A stretch of DNA of 64,000 nucleotides, taken from NCBI RefSeq assembly GCF_016918735.1, contig NZ_JAFFPR010000018.1, forward strand, positions 127,232-191,231, given 5' to 3'. Positions 29,395 to 38,361 of the stretch are shown here, in pieces. The translations under genes and the position numbers were made by a program. This DNA is from Leptospira abararensis (GTDB lineage: Bacteria > Spirochaetota > Leptospiria > Leptospirales > Leptospiraceae). Below the pieces are notes generated by a model. The model saw only the letters and a program-made list of their open reading frames with translations. It ran no database searches and was not told the DNA's origin. How positions within the stretch are numbered: the first letter of the stretch is position 1; every line of letters begins with the position of its first letter.

Positions 29395-29841
29395 ATGGAA
29401 CGTAAGTTTCGAATTCTTTTCTCTCTCCTACTCTTTGCTTCTTCCCTTGTTAGTCTCACTCACTGCTCCAAACAAAGTGACATAATACTTTCCCAATACG
29501 AAGAGAGTTTGGCTATCGCCAAAGACTCCAACCGCAAACTCATTGTGGTTTTCGGGGCCGATTGGTGTCCTGATTGTCGTGCCTTAGATCTTATTTTTCA
29601 GGAGCCAGAACCAAAGGCCCTACTCTCTCAGAATTTTATCGTCTTCAAGGTAGATGTGGGTCGCTTCGACAAAAACTTAAGTCTAAATGACAAACTTGGA
29701 AATCCCATCCAAAATGGAATTCCAGCTTTGGTTGTCATTGATCCAACAGGAAATATTCTCACCTCGACCAAAGGTGGGGAATTCTCTAACGCCAGTAAGA
29801 TGACAAAAGAACAAGTTTTAGAATATCTATATCGACTTTAG
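29395..29841 (+). CDS. Thioredoxin-fold lipoprotein
   Basis: 148 residues from the ATG at 29395. The first 23 residues are a lipoprotein signal (MERKFRILFSLLLFASSLVSLTH) with Cys24 as the likely lipidated residue, in a loose spirochaetal lipobox (LTHC). The mature part has a thioredoxin fold with active site GADWCPDCRAL and the cis-Pro loop GIPALVVIDPTG. It probably works in the periplasm on disulfides, in a DsbD/TlpA-like or protective role. An upstream ATG at 29368 would add nine residues, but it lies inside the start of the hairpin just described, and the shorter form gives a more normal signal peptide. Confidence 0.82.
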   Translation: MERKFRILFSLLLFASSLVSLTHCSKQSDIILSQYEESLAIAKDSNRKLIVVFGADWCPDCRALDLIFQEPEPKALLSQNFIVFKVDVGRFDKNLSLNDKLGNPIQNGIPALVVIDPTGNILTSTKGGEFSNASKMTKEQVLEYLYRL

Positions 29842-29844
29842 GAG

Positions 29845-30438
29845 ATGGTTTGTTTTCAAAAAAACCACTTTAGATCAATGCACAGAAACAACAACCAACT
29901 AACAAATAATATATTTTCATTCAAATTAAAAACTCATTTACGATTTATCCGAAACTCACTCTTATCCCTAAGCCTCCTTTTGACTTTTTCTCTTTCTGCG
30001 GAAGAACTGGCTACTCCCACTCTAGTGGTTGGAAATCCACTTCCCGAAATCAATTATACAAACCAGTGGGAAGAACTTTGTCCCATTCCAGTGGAAACCA
30101 CAAAGGTTTTGTTTATCGCCGATATGGATGCGAGTAAAATCATCCACCCGATCTTAGAGAAAGAAGGAAAAGGATATTTGGAATCCAAACAAGCAGTTCT
30201 AATATCAGACATTCATAGAATGCCATCACTCATTTCAAAATTTGTGGCCCTACCAAAAATGAAATCTTATCCGTATACTCTTCGTTTGGTGAGAGAGGAA
30301 AAACTAGCCGATCCATTCCCAAGGACAAAAGGATCTGTGACCATGATCCAATTAAAAGAGGGAAAGATCACAAAAATCCATATAACAAATTTGGAAACGG
30401 AGATTCGTAGCTTTTTGGATACACCGCAAGGCAAATAA
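29845..30438 (+). CDS. Secreted protein of unknown function
   Basis: Up to 197 residues. A hydrophobic stretch ending in FSLSAEE near residue 52 looks like a signal peptide, so the start is probably later than 29845; an ATG at 29878 (MHRNNNQ) is one candidate. The mature part has a pattern LVVGNPLPEINYTNQWEE followed by KVLFIADMDASK, reminiscent of redoxin-like periplasmic proteins, but without Cys-x-x-Cys. It follows the thioredoxin lipoprotein by three bases, so the two probably share a transcript and compartment. Confidence 0.7.
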   Translation: MVCFQKNHFRSMHRNNNQLTNNIFSFKLKTHLRFIRNSLLSLSLLLTFSLSAEELATPTLVVGNPLPEINYTNQWEELCPIPVETTKVLFIADMDASKIIHPILEKEGKGYLESKQAVLISDIHRMPSLISKFVALPKMKSYPYTLRLVREEKLADPFPRTKGSVTMIQLKEGKITKIHITNLETEIRSFLDTPQGK

Positions 30439-30612
30439 TAAGTGAAATCTCTTCCTTTCCAGAACCAACTTAGATCCTACTTTTCGCATACCGGCGAATT
30501 TGTGTCAAAATACCTCTTTTTTCCATTAAAATGTAAAATCTACTTGAAAACGACGTTCTCTATTCACAAAATCTCTCCCTGAACCTATCTTTTTCGTTAC
30601 GAGAGAAATACT

Positions 30613-32031
30613 ATGGCACTTCCTAAAGTTTGTGTAATTGGCGCCGGATCCTCCGGAATCACAGTCATTAAATCCTTAAAGGAACATGGCATTCCTTTTG
30701 ATTGTTATGAAAAAGGAAGTGATGTGGGTGGAAACTGGCGTTACAAAAACGACAATGGCCTGAGTAATATTTACAAGTCTCTCCATATCAACACGCATCG
30801 GGACCGGATGGAATACCGTGATTATCCGATGCCCGCAAATTATCCTGATTATCCCAACCACGAACCGATTCAAAAATACTTTTTATCTTTTGTAGACCAC
30901 TTTGGGCTTCGTAAACACATCCAGTTTAAAAATGGTGTGAAAAAAGCGGAGCGAACCGAAGAGGGAATTTGGAAAATCACTCCCGAAAAAGGACCTGTCC
31001 AATACTACGACGTGTTAGTTGTCGCCAATGGACACCATTGGAATGAACGTTGGCCCGATCCCGCCTTCCCTGGAAAATTTTCTGGCCAAATCATACATTC
31101 CCATTCATACGTTGACCCAAAAACACCTGTTAATTGCGAAGGAAAAAATGTCGTGGTTCTTGGAATGGGTAACAGTGCGATGGATATTTCTGTAGAACTT
31201 TCAAGGCCCGGTGTTGCTAAAAAAGTATTTTTATCAGCAAGACGCGGCGCTTATGTGATTCCCAACTATCTATTTGGAAAACCTTTAGATAAACTAACCG
31301 AGTATACACCACATTGGGTTCCGTTTTTTATCCAACAAACACTCGCTCACCTTCTCATTCGTTTCGGCGTAGGGAAAATGGAAGACTTTGGTTTACCAAA
31401 ACCAGATCATAAGTTTGGATCAGCTCACCCTACCATCTCACAAGATTTACTGGTAAGATTAGGGCGTGGTGATATCAAACCAAAACCGGTGATCACCGAA
31501 CTCAAAGGTAAAAAAATTGCCTTTGCCGATGGAACAGAAGAAGAAGCAGATGTTCTTATCTATTGTACGGGATACAATATCAAGTTTCCTTTCTTTGAGG
31601 AAGATTTTTTATCTGCACCCAATAACTACATCCCGCTATTTTATAAAATGATGAAACCCGGAATCAAAGATTTGTTTTTTGTCGGTCTTATGCAACCGTT
31701 AGGTGCTATCATGCCACTGGCAGAATGCCAAGGAAAATGGATCGCGCAATATCTCACGGGAAATTATGTGTTGCCTTCCAAAGAAGATATGGAGAAGGCC
31801 ATAGAAAAGGACCAAGCGGATATGAAAAAACGCTATGTGAGTAGCACACGCCATACCATCCAAGTGGATTACGATACCTTCATTTATAATATGAAAGAGG
31901 AAATGAAAGCTGGTAAAAAAAGAGCCGCAAAACTCGGAAACCATTTGCCAATCGAAGCCCGAGCGGGATTGTTTTCGGAAAGCCTTCATGTATCTTCCAA
32001 ATCCTCACAAAAGAAATTGGTGCGTAAGTAA
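30613..32031 (+). CDS. Flavin-containing monooxygenase
   Basis: 472 residues, two dinucleotide-binding folds. FAD loop GAGSSG at 10-15; NADPH loop VLGMGNSAMD near 182; between them the FMO fingerprint FSGQIIHSHSY near 155-165 (F-x-G-x-x-x-H-x-x-x-Y). These enzymes oxygenate soft nucleophiles (N, S) or act as Baeyer-Villiger monooxygenases; this protein lacks the extended BVMO signature with Trp-Asp, so the N/S-oxygenating type is more likely. Substrate unknown. The 3' end overlaps the M23 lipoprotein gene by 44 bases. Confidence 0.88.
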   Translation: MALPKVCVIGAGSSGITVIKSLKEHGIPFDCYEKGSDVGGNWRYKNDNGLSNIYKSLHINTHRDRMEYRDYPMPANYPDYPNHEPIQKYFLSFVDHFGLRKHIQFKNGVKKAERTEEGIWKITPEKGPVQYYDVLVVANGHHWNERWPDPAFPGKFSGQIIHSHSYVDPKTPVNCEGKNVVVLGMGNSAMDISVELSRPGVAKKVFLSARRGAYVIPNYLFGKPLDKLTEYTPHWVPFFIQQTLAHLLIRFGVGKMEDFGLPKPDHKFGSAHPTISQDLLVRLGRGDIKPKPVITELKGKKIAFADGTEEEADVLIYCTGYNIKFPFFEEDFLSAPNNYIPLFYKMMKPGIKDLFFVGLMQPLGAIMPLAECQGKWIAQYLTGNYVLPSKEDMEKAIEKDQADMKKRYVSSTRHTIQVDYDTFIYNMKEEMKAGKKRAAKLGNHLPIEARAGLFSESLHVSSKSSQKKLVRK

Positions 32032-32755
32032 CCCATTCCTTCATTTCCTCCTCACAACCTGTCTTTCTCTACTCGGGACAGGTTGTGCTTCCAAAGGGTA
32101 TTCCTACCAAGGAAACCCTCTCTTCGGATGGATGGAATCCTCAGGCGAAATTCGAACCACAGACCCTTATCCCATTCTCAAACGGTATCCCTCCTTCCAA
32201 GCCACTGATTTCGAATTTCCCGTAGGGGGAAAGTATGCCGAAGGGTATTATTTGGCCCAAAAATTTGGCGCTGAAAATGGAAAGTTTGGCGGTCGCAAAC
32301 ACTTGGGGGAAGACTGGAATTCCGTGACTGGCGGGGATAGTGACTTTGCTGCCCCTGTTTATGCGTTTGGAAACGGAGTGGTTTCCGAGATCGCCGACTA
32401 CGGGGGTGGTTGGGGAAAAGTGGTTCGGATCGTTCACCATCATAATGTCGGCAATGGAGATTTTTGGTTTTTAGAAACGGTCTATGCCCACCTCCACACG
32501 ATTGATGTAGAACCTGGACAATTGGTAAAAAAAACCGAATGGATTGGAACCATTGGAGATGCAGGTGGAAATTATCCGGCCCACTTACATTTCGAACTTC
32601 GTTCGGTCATTGGGGCACCGTTAGGTGGAGGATATGCTCTGAAAACTGAAGGTTTTTTGCCACCCACTCGGTGGCTTATGCAGTATGGACCAAAAGAAAA
32701 ATCTTTTTCTGAGGATAGTTTTCAGTTTCTCATCGAAAAGGGAGGAACTCTCTGA
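31988..32755 (+). CDS. M23-family peptidase lipoprotein
   Basis: 255 residues. Lipoprotein signal with Cys33 in LLGTGC. The M23 (LytM) domain shows the zinc ligands His and Asp in RKHLGEDWN, the YAHL motif and HLHFEL. It would sit on a membrane facing the periplasm and cut, or regulate cutting of, peptidoglycan peptide bridges. The only in-frame start before the signal peptide is the ATG at 31988, inside the monooxygenase gene; the 44-base overlap in a different frame is long but no later start keeps the lipobox. Confidence 0.85.
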   Translation: MYLPNPHKRNWCVSNPFLHFLLTTCLSLLGTGCASKGYSYQGNPLFGWMESSGEIRTTDPYPILKRYPSFQATDFEFPVGGKYAEGYYLAQKFGAENGKFGGRKHLGEDWNSVTGGDSDFAAPVYAFGNGVVSEIADYGGGWGKVVRIVHHHNVGNGDFWFLETVYAHLHTIDVEPGQLVKKTEWIGTIGDAGGNYPAHLHFELRSVIGAPLGGGYALKTEGFLPPTRWLMQYGPKEKSFSEDSFQFLIEKGGTL

Positions 32756-32778
32756 TCTATTATTTTTTATATACGAAT

Positions 32779-33090
32779 TTAGTAACTGCTGATAAAACCT
32801 AACACTTCGTCTTCTTTCTCAGCATTTGTGTCATAAAAATTACAATGGATTTCATAAAGAGGTTCACTTCCCACTTTTTCGCACTTCAAAGTTTTCACAA
32901 GAAAGTCGACAGAACCTGTCATAGAAATCATTTTTAAGGAAACTTTCAATATCGAAGGCACTTCGATGTCATAAGGATGGAAAAACATAATCCCCCTGGC
33001 ACTGATATGTTTTTTAGAATCATAATCCTTTAGGTGTTCCAATTGAACTTCGAATGTGGCGGGGATTTCAGTATAATGATTTGGTTTCAT
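32779..33090 (-). CDS. PilZ-like domain protein lacking the RxxxR motif
   Basis: 103 residues from the ATG at 33090; an ATG at 33141 would add 17 residues. The strand pattern and HISARGIMFFHPYDIEVPSILKVSLKM segment resemble the second part of PilZ domains (D/N-x-S-x-x-G), with His in place of Asp/Asn. The N-terminal RxxxR that binds cyclic di-GMP is absent, so it may be a non-binding PilZ relative, or not PilZ at all. A perfect dyad (33118-33132) upstream of the shorter start fits a leader rather than coding sequence. Downstream of the symporter gene by about 80 bases. Confidence 0.5.
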   Translation of the reverse strand: MKPNHYTEIPATFEVQLEHLKDYDSKKHISARGIMFFHPYDIEVPSILKVSLKMISMTGSVDFLVKTLKCEKVGSEPLYEIHCNFYDTNAEKEDEVLGFISSY

Positions 33091-33117
33091 AGTCTTGGTG
33101 TATATTGCAACAAACAT

Positions 33118-33132
33118 AGTATCATTGATACT
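33118..33132. repeat. Perfect dyad AGTATC-ATT-GATACT
   Basis: A 6-bp perfect inverted repeat with three-base centre, 28 bases upstream of the ATG at 33090 on the minus strand. It could be an operator or leader hairpin; it may also be chance in AT-rich DNA. Confidence 0.35.
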
Positions 33133-33170
33133 CTCATTCAATTACTATTTTATTACGTTCCTATAAATCT

Positions 33171-34763
33171 TTATGCAAAAACGATATTGAATCCTGCAAG
33201 AAGGACAATGAGTCCAACTCCCCAGGCTAAAATTCGAGGATCCCAAAATGGATTTGTTTTATCCCGATCTGAATAAATCAAACCATGAAGATCTTTGGTG
33301 GTATCCTCTGTTTCTATATAACTCACAATTACCATCGAGAGAAAACAAACTAAACCTGAATAAATCGCCCCATAAAAATTAGAAACCATATCCGATTTGT
33401 AATATAAAATTCCCAATGAATATAGGATAAAATGAACGAGGCCACTAGATGTTCCAAGGATCATACCGTAAAAGGCACTCCAACCGGAAGCACGTTTCCA
33501 AAACATCCCGAGCAAAAATATCGAAATGAGAGGTGCATTAAAAAAAGAAAACAGAAGTTGGATGTAATTCATAATGTTCTCAAACTGCATGGCAATGTAA
33601 GAAGCAAAAATGGCGAATACAATAGCAAACATAGTGGAACGTTTTCCTACCTTTAAATAGTCTTTATCCTCTTTGTTTTTACTAATATATGTTTGATAAA
33701 TATCATAAGTAAAGATAGTATTCATGGCGGTAATGGAACTGGACATACCTGCCATAAAGGCGGCAAGGAGTGCTGTCGTTCCAAGACCTAACATTCCAGA
33801 GGGATAAAAGTTCTTCAATAAGATGATAAAACTTTTATTATATTCGCCATTCATCTCTTTCGAAAATTCTGTTAAGGCAATTAATCCCGGTATCACTGTT
33901 AAAAATGGTAAAAATAATTTGAACATAGCTCCGATAAGAGGAGTTCTTCTTGCGGCTCGAAAATCTTTAGCCGCCATGGCCCGCTGCACTTCTGTAAACC
34001 CACAAGTCCAATAGGAAAAAGATAATACAAAACCAAGGCCGACTGTTACACTTAACAAATCCCATCCAAGTTCATTTTGTCCACTCACAAGCCCCTGCCA
34101 CATATGTTTGTGAGAATTTGGAATTTTTTGCATAAGCCCATCCCAACCGCCTAACCTAGTCAATCCGATGATAACTAGTGGGAACAAACCAAGGACAGTT
34201 AAAAAAAATTGCATTACCTCTGTATAAATAGAAGAACTGAGTCCCCCAAAGTAAGTATAAATGAGAACAATACCGGCACTAAACAAAATGGAGAAATGAG
34301 GATTCCAACCAAACATAGTTTCAAAGACCAAAGACAATGAGTAGAGATAAATTCCAGAACCAAGTGCCAGTGATAACAAGGTAATCAGTGAATTGACTAA
34401 ATGAGCGGGCCTATTGAAACGATAACGCAGGTATTCGGGAACACTTCTGATTTTTGAGGAATAGTAAAATGGCATCATAAAGATCCCAAGAAAGATCATT
34501 CCGGGGATCGCCCCTAAATAGTAAAAATGGAAGGTCAAAAAACCATATTCTGCCCCGCTGGCACTCATTCCTAACAATTCTAAGGCGGAGATATTGGCCG
34601 AGATAAAAGCAATTCCCGTAATCCAACTGGGGATATTCCGTCCTGCGAGAAGGAAATCGCTGGACTGGTTCATGGATTTCTTTAATAAAACTCCAATCAC
34701 CACCATAAATCCAACAAAAACAAAAAGGATGAGATAATCGATGAGAGAAAGGGTAACGAACAT
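33171..34763 (-). CDS. Sodium:solute symporter (SSS family)
   Basis: 530-residue inner-membrane protein with 13-14 hydrophobic helices. The SSS core is recognisable from SSDFLLAGRNIPSWITGIAFISANISALELLGMSASGAEYG near the N-terminus and the FLAAFMAGMSSSITAMNTIFTYDIYQTYI segment (helix 8 region with Na+-site Ser/Thr). The pattern is closest to SglT-like sugar or inositol symporters, but substrate is not readable from the sequence. Divergent from the small protein gene at 34942, with a palindrome between. Confidence 0.9.
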   Translation of the reverse strand: MFVTLSLIDYLILFVFVGFMVVIGVLLKKSMNQSSDFLLAGRNIPSWITGIAFISANISALELLGMSASGAEYGFLTFHFYYLGAIPGMIFLGIFMMPFYYSSKIRSVPEYLRYRFNRPAHLVNSLITLLSLALGSGIYLYSLSLVFETMFGWNPHFSILFSAGIVLIYTYFGGLSSSIYTEVMQFFLTVLGLFPLVIIGLTRLGGWDGLMQKIPNSHKHMWQGLVSGQNELGWDLLSVTVGLGFVLSFSYWTCGFTEVQRAMAAKDFRAARRTPLIGAMFKLFLPFLTVIPGLIALTEFSKEMNGEYNKSFIILLKNFYPSGMLGLGTTALLAAFMAGMSSSITAMNTIFTYDIYQTYISKNKEDKDYLKVGKRSTMFAIVFAIFASYIAMQFENIMNYIQLLFSFFNAPLISIFLLGMFWKRASGWSAFYGMILGTSSGLVHFILYSLGILYYKSDMVSNFYGAIYSGLVCFLSMVIVSYIETEDTTKDLHGLIYSDRDKTNPFWDPRILAWGVGLIVLLAGFNIVFA

Positions 34764-34837
34764 AAGCTCGTAAAAGATGAGAAAACGAACCTTTGTAAAG
34801 TGGAAATCCCGAATCTCACCTACCCTTGCTTATTTTC

Positions 34838-34853
34838 CTTCAAAATTTTGAAG
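34838..34853. promoter_or_regulatory. 16-bp perfect palindrome between divergent genes
   Basis: CTTCAAAATTTTGAAG is fully self-complementary and lies 75 bases upstream of the symporter start and 26 bases before a predicted -35 box for the plus-strand gene. A near match, CTTCAAAATATTGAAAG, lies at about 4718-4734, upstream of fcpA. An operator role is inference. Confidence 0.35.
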
Positions 34854-34878
34854 ATTTACCGACATTCATTGTAACTCT

Positions 34879-34907
34879 TTGACCGAAAAAGACTTTTCGA
34901 ATTATGT
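34879..34907 (+). promoter_or_regulatory. Promoter for small protein gene
   Basis: TTGACC (34879-34884), 17-base spacer, TTATGT (34902-34907). The predicted start lies about 30 bases before the ATG at 34942. The -35 box begins where a longer reading frame would need a TTG start, which argues against that longer frame. Confidence 0.5.
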
Positions 34908-34931
34908 CACATTGATAGATTCGGAACCACC

Positions 34932-34937
34932 AGGAGG
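34932..34937 (+). promoter_or_regulatory. Consensus ribosome binding site AGGAGG
   Basis: A full AGGAGG, four bases before the ATG at 34942, the strongest Shine-Dalgarno noticed in the window. It fixes the start of the small gene. Confidence 0.75.
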
Positions 34938-34941
34938 ACCT

Positions 34942-35085
34942 ATGTTCTATCTTCTTTTAGCCCTGCTTCACGAAGACTATTCTTCAGGAAGAATCGATTA
35001 CTCTACCTATTTCGAAAATACCGTCCTTCTCGCCCTAGACCACGAACGCATCAAATCCAATCTAGAACAAAGTAAAGCCGCTTAA
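34942..35085 (+). CDS. Small acidic protein (47 aa) of unknown function
   Basis: MFYLLLALLHEDYSSGRIDYSTYFENTVLLALDHERIKSNL-type sequence: amphipathic helices, no cysteine and a hydrophobic start too short for a signal peptide. The start is set by a consensus Shine-Dalgarno and supported by a promoter at 34879-34907. A longer frame from 34879 is open but would place the start on the -35 box. A GG-rich hairpin follows about 20 bases after the stop. Function unknown; the expression signals suggest a real, well-translated small protein. Confidence 0.65.
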   Translation: MFYLLLALLHEDYSSGRIDYSTYFENTVLLALDHERIKSNLEQSKAA

Positions 35086-35103
35086 TTCGAATCCTACACT
35101 AAA

Positions 35104-35126
35104 AACCTGGGGTTTCCTGCCAGGTT
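35104..35126. terminator. Possible terminator after small gene
   Basis: AACCTGG (35104-35110) pairs with CCAGGTT (35120-35126) over a 9-base loop. On the plus strand only a weak T stretch follows; on the minus strand a run of five T follows. Confidence 0.4.
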
Positions 35127-35202
35127 CCTTACGGAATTTTCTCCTTGTTCTAGGAAGTCCTCTCTGTACGGTAACAGAAAAATCACATCTCAGGAAGATT
35201 AA

Positions 35203-36375
35203 ATGACATCGGCCAAACTCCTTACTGCTACCCTCCAAAATTCTCAAAAATTTTTCCTTCAATTTGGGGGACAGGGTTCACCTTATCTAAAAGAACTCGT
35301 AAAATTGTACGCAGAACCAGAACTCAAAGAATTTTTCGAAACTAGTTTCAACACTATAGCTGAAATTGCCGCACGTGATGGCAAAAGTCCCCTCCTCAAT
35401 GAGGGATTCGATTTCAAATCTTGGATTGAAAATCCAGACGCTGCTCCTTCCGAAGATTATTTAGCCCGTGCCCCCATCTCTGTACCGGGAATCTTTATGA
35501 CTCAAATTGCAAATTATGTTTTGGTTTCCAAACGTGGCTACCCAACAGCAGATTTGATCAAAGCAACGGGAGCACTCAGTGGTCATAGCCAAGGGGTCAT
35601 TGCTTCTGCCTTAGTGGGTCTTGGATTAGATGGGGCCGATTTTCTTAAAGCATACTCCGACTTTTTAAAGTTTGTTTTTTACCTAGGATTTAACGGTCAA
35701 AAAGTTTATCCTAACTTTGTAGTATCTGAAGAAGTCGTAAAAGAAAACGAAGCAAACGGCGATAAAAATCCAGCTCCTATGGTTGCCGTGATTGGTTACA
35801 CTAAAGATGAATTAGAAGAAAGAGTGAAAAAAACAAATGACTCTCTTGGACTCAAAGGCCAAGACACAGTTTTTATTTCTCTTTATAACACTCCTGATTC
35901 CATGATCCTTTCGGCACTTCCGTCTTCCCTTCTTGCCTTCCGTAAACAATGGAAAGCCGAGATGGATGAGAAAAAATTCAAGTTTGTTTATTTAAAAACA
36001 ACAGCACCTTTCCACTGCCCATTTATGGAAACCTCTCTCGACAAATTCAATTCAGAAGATGCATCTGTAGTTCCATTTCCTTATACTGGTGCTGATTTAA
36101 AAGTTCCTGTGTATAGTATCTTTGATGGTCATAACTTGCAAAAAGACGGAAACCTTCGTGACATCCTTTTTAAGATGGTATTGATTGAACCACTTTACTG
36201 GGATTTGGCGATCGCGCCGATTTTTAATGACAGTGCGATTAACACAATCATTGACTTTGGACCAAGTGTTGTGAGCCAAAGACTCACTGGCGGACACCTA
36301 AAGGCAAAAAACATCGAAAAACAATCATTATGTGCTTCAAATGCTAAGGAATTAAAAGTAATTCTAGAAGCATAA
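35203..36375 (+). CDS. Acyltransferase of the malonyl-CoA:ACP transacylase fold (FabD-like)
   Basis: 390 residues, longer than typical FabD (about 310). N-terminal QFGGQGS (20-26), the nucleophile elbow GHSQG (127-131, Ser129), and the catalytic histidine region PFHCPFM are in the right order for acyl-CoA:ACP transacylases. GHSQG and the insert between 30 and 120 resemble the acyltransferase domains of type I fatty-acid and polyketide synthases more than stand-alone FabD (GHSLG). It may load malonyl or another acyl group onto ACP. Stop overlaps the next ATG (TAATG). Confidence 0.8.
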   Translation: MTSAKLLTATLQNSQKFFLQFGGQGSPYLKELVKLYAEPELKEFFETSFNTIAEIAARDGKSPLLNEGFDFKSWIENPDAAPSEDYLARAPISVPGIFMTQIANYVLVSKRGYPTADLIKATGALSGHSQGVIASALVGLGLDGADFLKAYSDFLKFVFYLGFNGQKVYPNFVVSEEVVKENEANGDKNPAPMVAVIGYTKDELEERVKKTNDSLGLKGQDTVFISLYNTPDSMILSALPSSLLAFRKQWKAEMDEKKFKFVYLKTTAPFHCPFMETSLDKFNSEDASVVPFPYTGADLKVPVYSIFDGHNLQKDGNLRDILFKMVLIEPLYWDLAIAPIFNDSAINTIIDFGPSVVSQRLTGGHLKAKNIEKQSLCASNAKELKVILEA

Positions 36376-37331
36376 TGAATCCATCCACTCTTCGGGCCGC
36401 TTCCAAATTAAATTTAATCCGCCTTCTGGCTTCACATCCAGAAGGTCTTGGGTTAGAAGAAATCCAAAGCGTAACGGGACACAAATCAATCTCAGCACTC
36501 AAAAAAGATTTGGGTGAATTGTATATGATTGAGATGTATCCTTATTCACCGACCGATGCTGTGGATTTAGATTTTGATGGGGAGAAGGTAAAAATCAGAC
36601 TCCCCATCGCTATTGATTCCGCACTCCCCCTTACCCCAAAAGAATGGTCACTTCTAAGATCACTTTTACTCACACAAAAAACAAAAGAAGATTCCGCACT
36701 AAATCATTCTATCTTAAGTAAAATCGATTCGGTAATTCCTTCGGGTGATTGGTCTCCCTATCAAAAATCAAAAGAAACGATTGTAAATGCCATAAACGAA
36801 AAAAAAATACTAACAATTGTTTACTGGAAAAGGGATAACCAAGAAAAGGAAACAAGAACTCTAGCTCCGTGGATTCTCTGGGAAGAAAATGATTCTTATC
36901 TTTTGGCCTATGACCTTACCAAAAAAGGATTCCGCTCCTTTCGATTGGATTACATTTTAGATATTACCATTACTGATACAAAATACCCGACCCTACCTGA
37001 CACGGCAGGGGAATTTTTAGAAGGATTCAAACAACTGTTTGGTGCCGATTCCGAGAACACAAACTTGGCCAAACTATGGATTACTGATTCTGCTTCCTAC
37101 CATTTGGGAATGAAACTCACCCTAACATCCACCGGAGTCCAAAAACAAATTGGGGATACTCTTTACCGAGAATTCACGGCTCCCATCCGAGACCAAAACT
37201 GGTTTGTCCAAACCATTCTAGGATATGGAACCTCCATACTCGTTGCAGAACCGAAGGAATTAAAAGACTCCATTCAATTCCACTTACAATCCATAGCTCC
37301 TTCACAACCGAATCTTCAAACGCTATCTTAG
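36375..37331 (+). CDS. WYL-domain transcriptional regulator
   Basis: 318 residues: an N-terminal winged-helix-like segment (about 5-55, [34 protein letters not shown]), then a WYL domain (about 135-215, [52 protein letters not shown]) and a C-terminal extension of the WCX type. WYL regulators bind DNA and sense nucleotides or single-stranded nucleic acid. Coupled by a one-base overlap to the FabD-like gene and three bases before ispE. Confidence 0.83.
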   Translation: MNPSTLRAASKLNLIRLLASHPEGLGLEEIQSVTGHKSISALKKDLGELYMIEMYPYSPTDAVDLDFDGEKVKIRLPIAIDSALPLTPKEWSLLRSLLLTQKTKEDSALNHSILSKIDSVIPSGDWSPYQKSKETIVNAINEKKILTIVYWKRDNQEKETRTLAPWILWEENDSYLLAYDLTKKGFRSFRLDYILDITITDTKYPTLPDTAGEFLEGFKQLFGADSENTNLAKLWITDSASYHLGMKLTLTSTGVQKQIGDTLYREFTAPIRDQNWFVQTILGYGTSILVAEPKELKDSIQFHLQSIAPSQPNLQTLS

Positions 37332-37333
37332 GG

Positions 37334-38254
37334 ATGAATTCCTTGAAGTCCATTGCAAAGGGAAAGATTAACATTGGTTTAATAGTTCCTTACAAAAGGG
37401 AAGACGGGTTACACGAAATCCGTAGTGTTTTTGTCCCCATTAATTTTGGTGATCCCATGGAAATTCAAATCACTCCTCTCCCGGAAAGCCAAATCCCAAG
37501 TTTCCAACTGGTTTCCGAAAACCATCTCCACGGTTACCGTTATGAAAAATTCGAAGAAGTTTCGGAAAGGGGAGACCTCACCCGAAACATACTCTACAAA
37601 ACCTTCCAAAAGTTAACTTCGTACTTGCGAGAACCCGTTTCTATCTCCATCCATTTACAAAAATACCTACCACCCGAAGGGGGAATTGGTGGAGGCAGTA
37701 GCAATGCGGGCCTTTTTCTACAAGAACTCTTCCCTTGGACCCACCTTCCGAAAGAAGAAGAGATTCCCTTAGCAAAATCTATCGGTGCCGATGTCACCTT
37801 TTTTCTACAGTCCTCGGCTTGCTATGTGAGTGGGATCGGTGAGGTCCTCGAACCCATTTCCGTCGCCAATGGGTCAGGAATTTTGGCCATTCCTCCCTTC
37901 GGACTTTCTACAGCATCTATGTATTTAGGCCTTCAAAAAAGTTTACAAAAACCCTATGGTTCCGAAGTATGGAAATCTCTGGCAGAGGATTTAATTCGAA
38001 GTCTTCAGGTCGGGGATTGGGCATACCTGCAAAACAGGCTCGAGAACGAGTTTGAAAAAATCGCTTTTCAGACCCAACCCTTACTAAAGGAATTGAAATT
38101 AGGGTTCTATGAGTCGGGAGCAGTCTATGCTTCTTTATCGGGTTCGGGTTCTTGCTTTTATGGCATTTATCCTTCAGATAGAGAGAGAGACGAAGCCCAA
38201 CGCATTGTCTCCGATCGATTCCCCGATATGGAATTTCGAACGTTCTCTTTTTAG
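37334..38254 (+). CDS. ispE: 4-diphosphocytidyl-2-C-methyl-D-erythritol kinase
   Basis: GHMP kinase of the MEP isoprenoid pathway. 306 residues; N-terminal KGKINIGL and [11 protein letters not shown] loop [12 protein letters not shown] (115-126) and the [22 protein letters not shown] segment carrying the catalytic Asp. Ends only four bases before a tRNA gene, in the middle of a long same-strand gene run. Confidence 0.92.
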   Translation: MNSLKSIAKGKINIGLIVPYKREDGLHEIRSVFVPINFGDPMEIQITPLPESQIPSFQLVSENHLHGYRYEKFEEVSERGDLTRNILYKTFQKLTSYLREPVSISIHLQKYLPPEGGIGGGSSNAGLFLQELFPWTHLPKEEEIPLAKSIGADVTFFLQSSACYVSGIGEVLEPISVANGSGILAIPPFGLSTASMYLGLQKSLQKPYGSEVWKSLAEDLIRSLQVGDWAYLQNRLENEFEKIAFQTQPLLKELKLGFYESGAVYASLSGSGSCFYGIYPSDRERDEAQRIVSDRFPDMEFRTFSF

Positions 38255-38258
38255 AAAC

Positions 38259-38334
38259 TGGCCTGTAGCCAAGCGGTAAGGCAGCGGTTTTTGGTATCGC
38301 CATTCCCTAGGTTCGAATCCTAGCAGGCCAGCCA
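38259..38334 (+). tRNA. tRNA-Gln (anticodon TTG)
   Basis: Full cloverleaf: acceptor TGGCCTG/CAGGCCA, D stem GCC/GGC, anticodon stem GCGGT/ATCGC with loop TTTTGGT (anticodon TTG, glutamine), T stem CTAGG/CCTAG with TTCGAAT loop, discriminator G and an encoded CCA. It sits four bases after ispE and 27 before glmU, so it must be cut from a mixed mRNA-tRNA transcript unless it has its own promoter inside ispE. Confidence 0.95.
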
Positions 38335-38361
38335 GTTTTAAAAGATCCGATAGAACGAACG

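Noticed and set aside
34879..35085. 68-residue version of the small gene starting with TTG at 34879
   Set aside because: The TTG is part of a TTGACC -35 box, and a consensus AGGAGG with ATG lies downstream at 34942.
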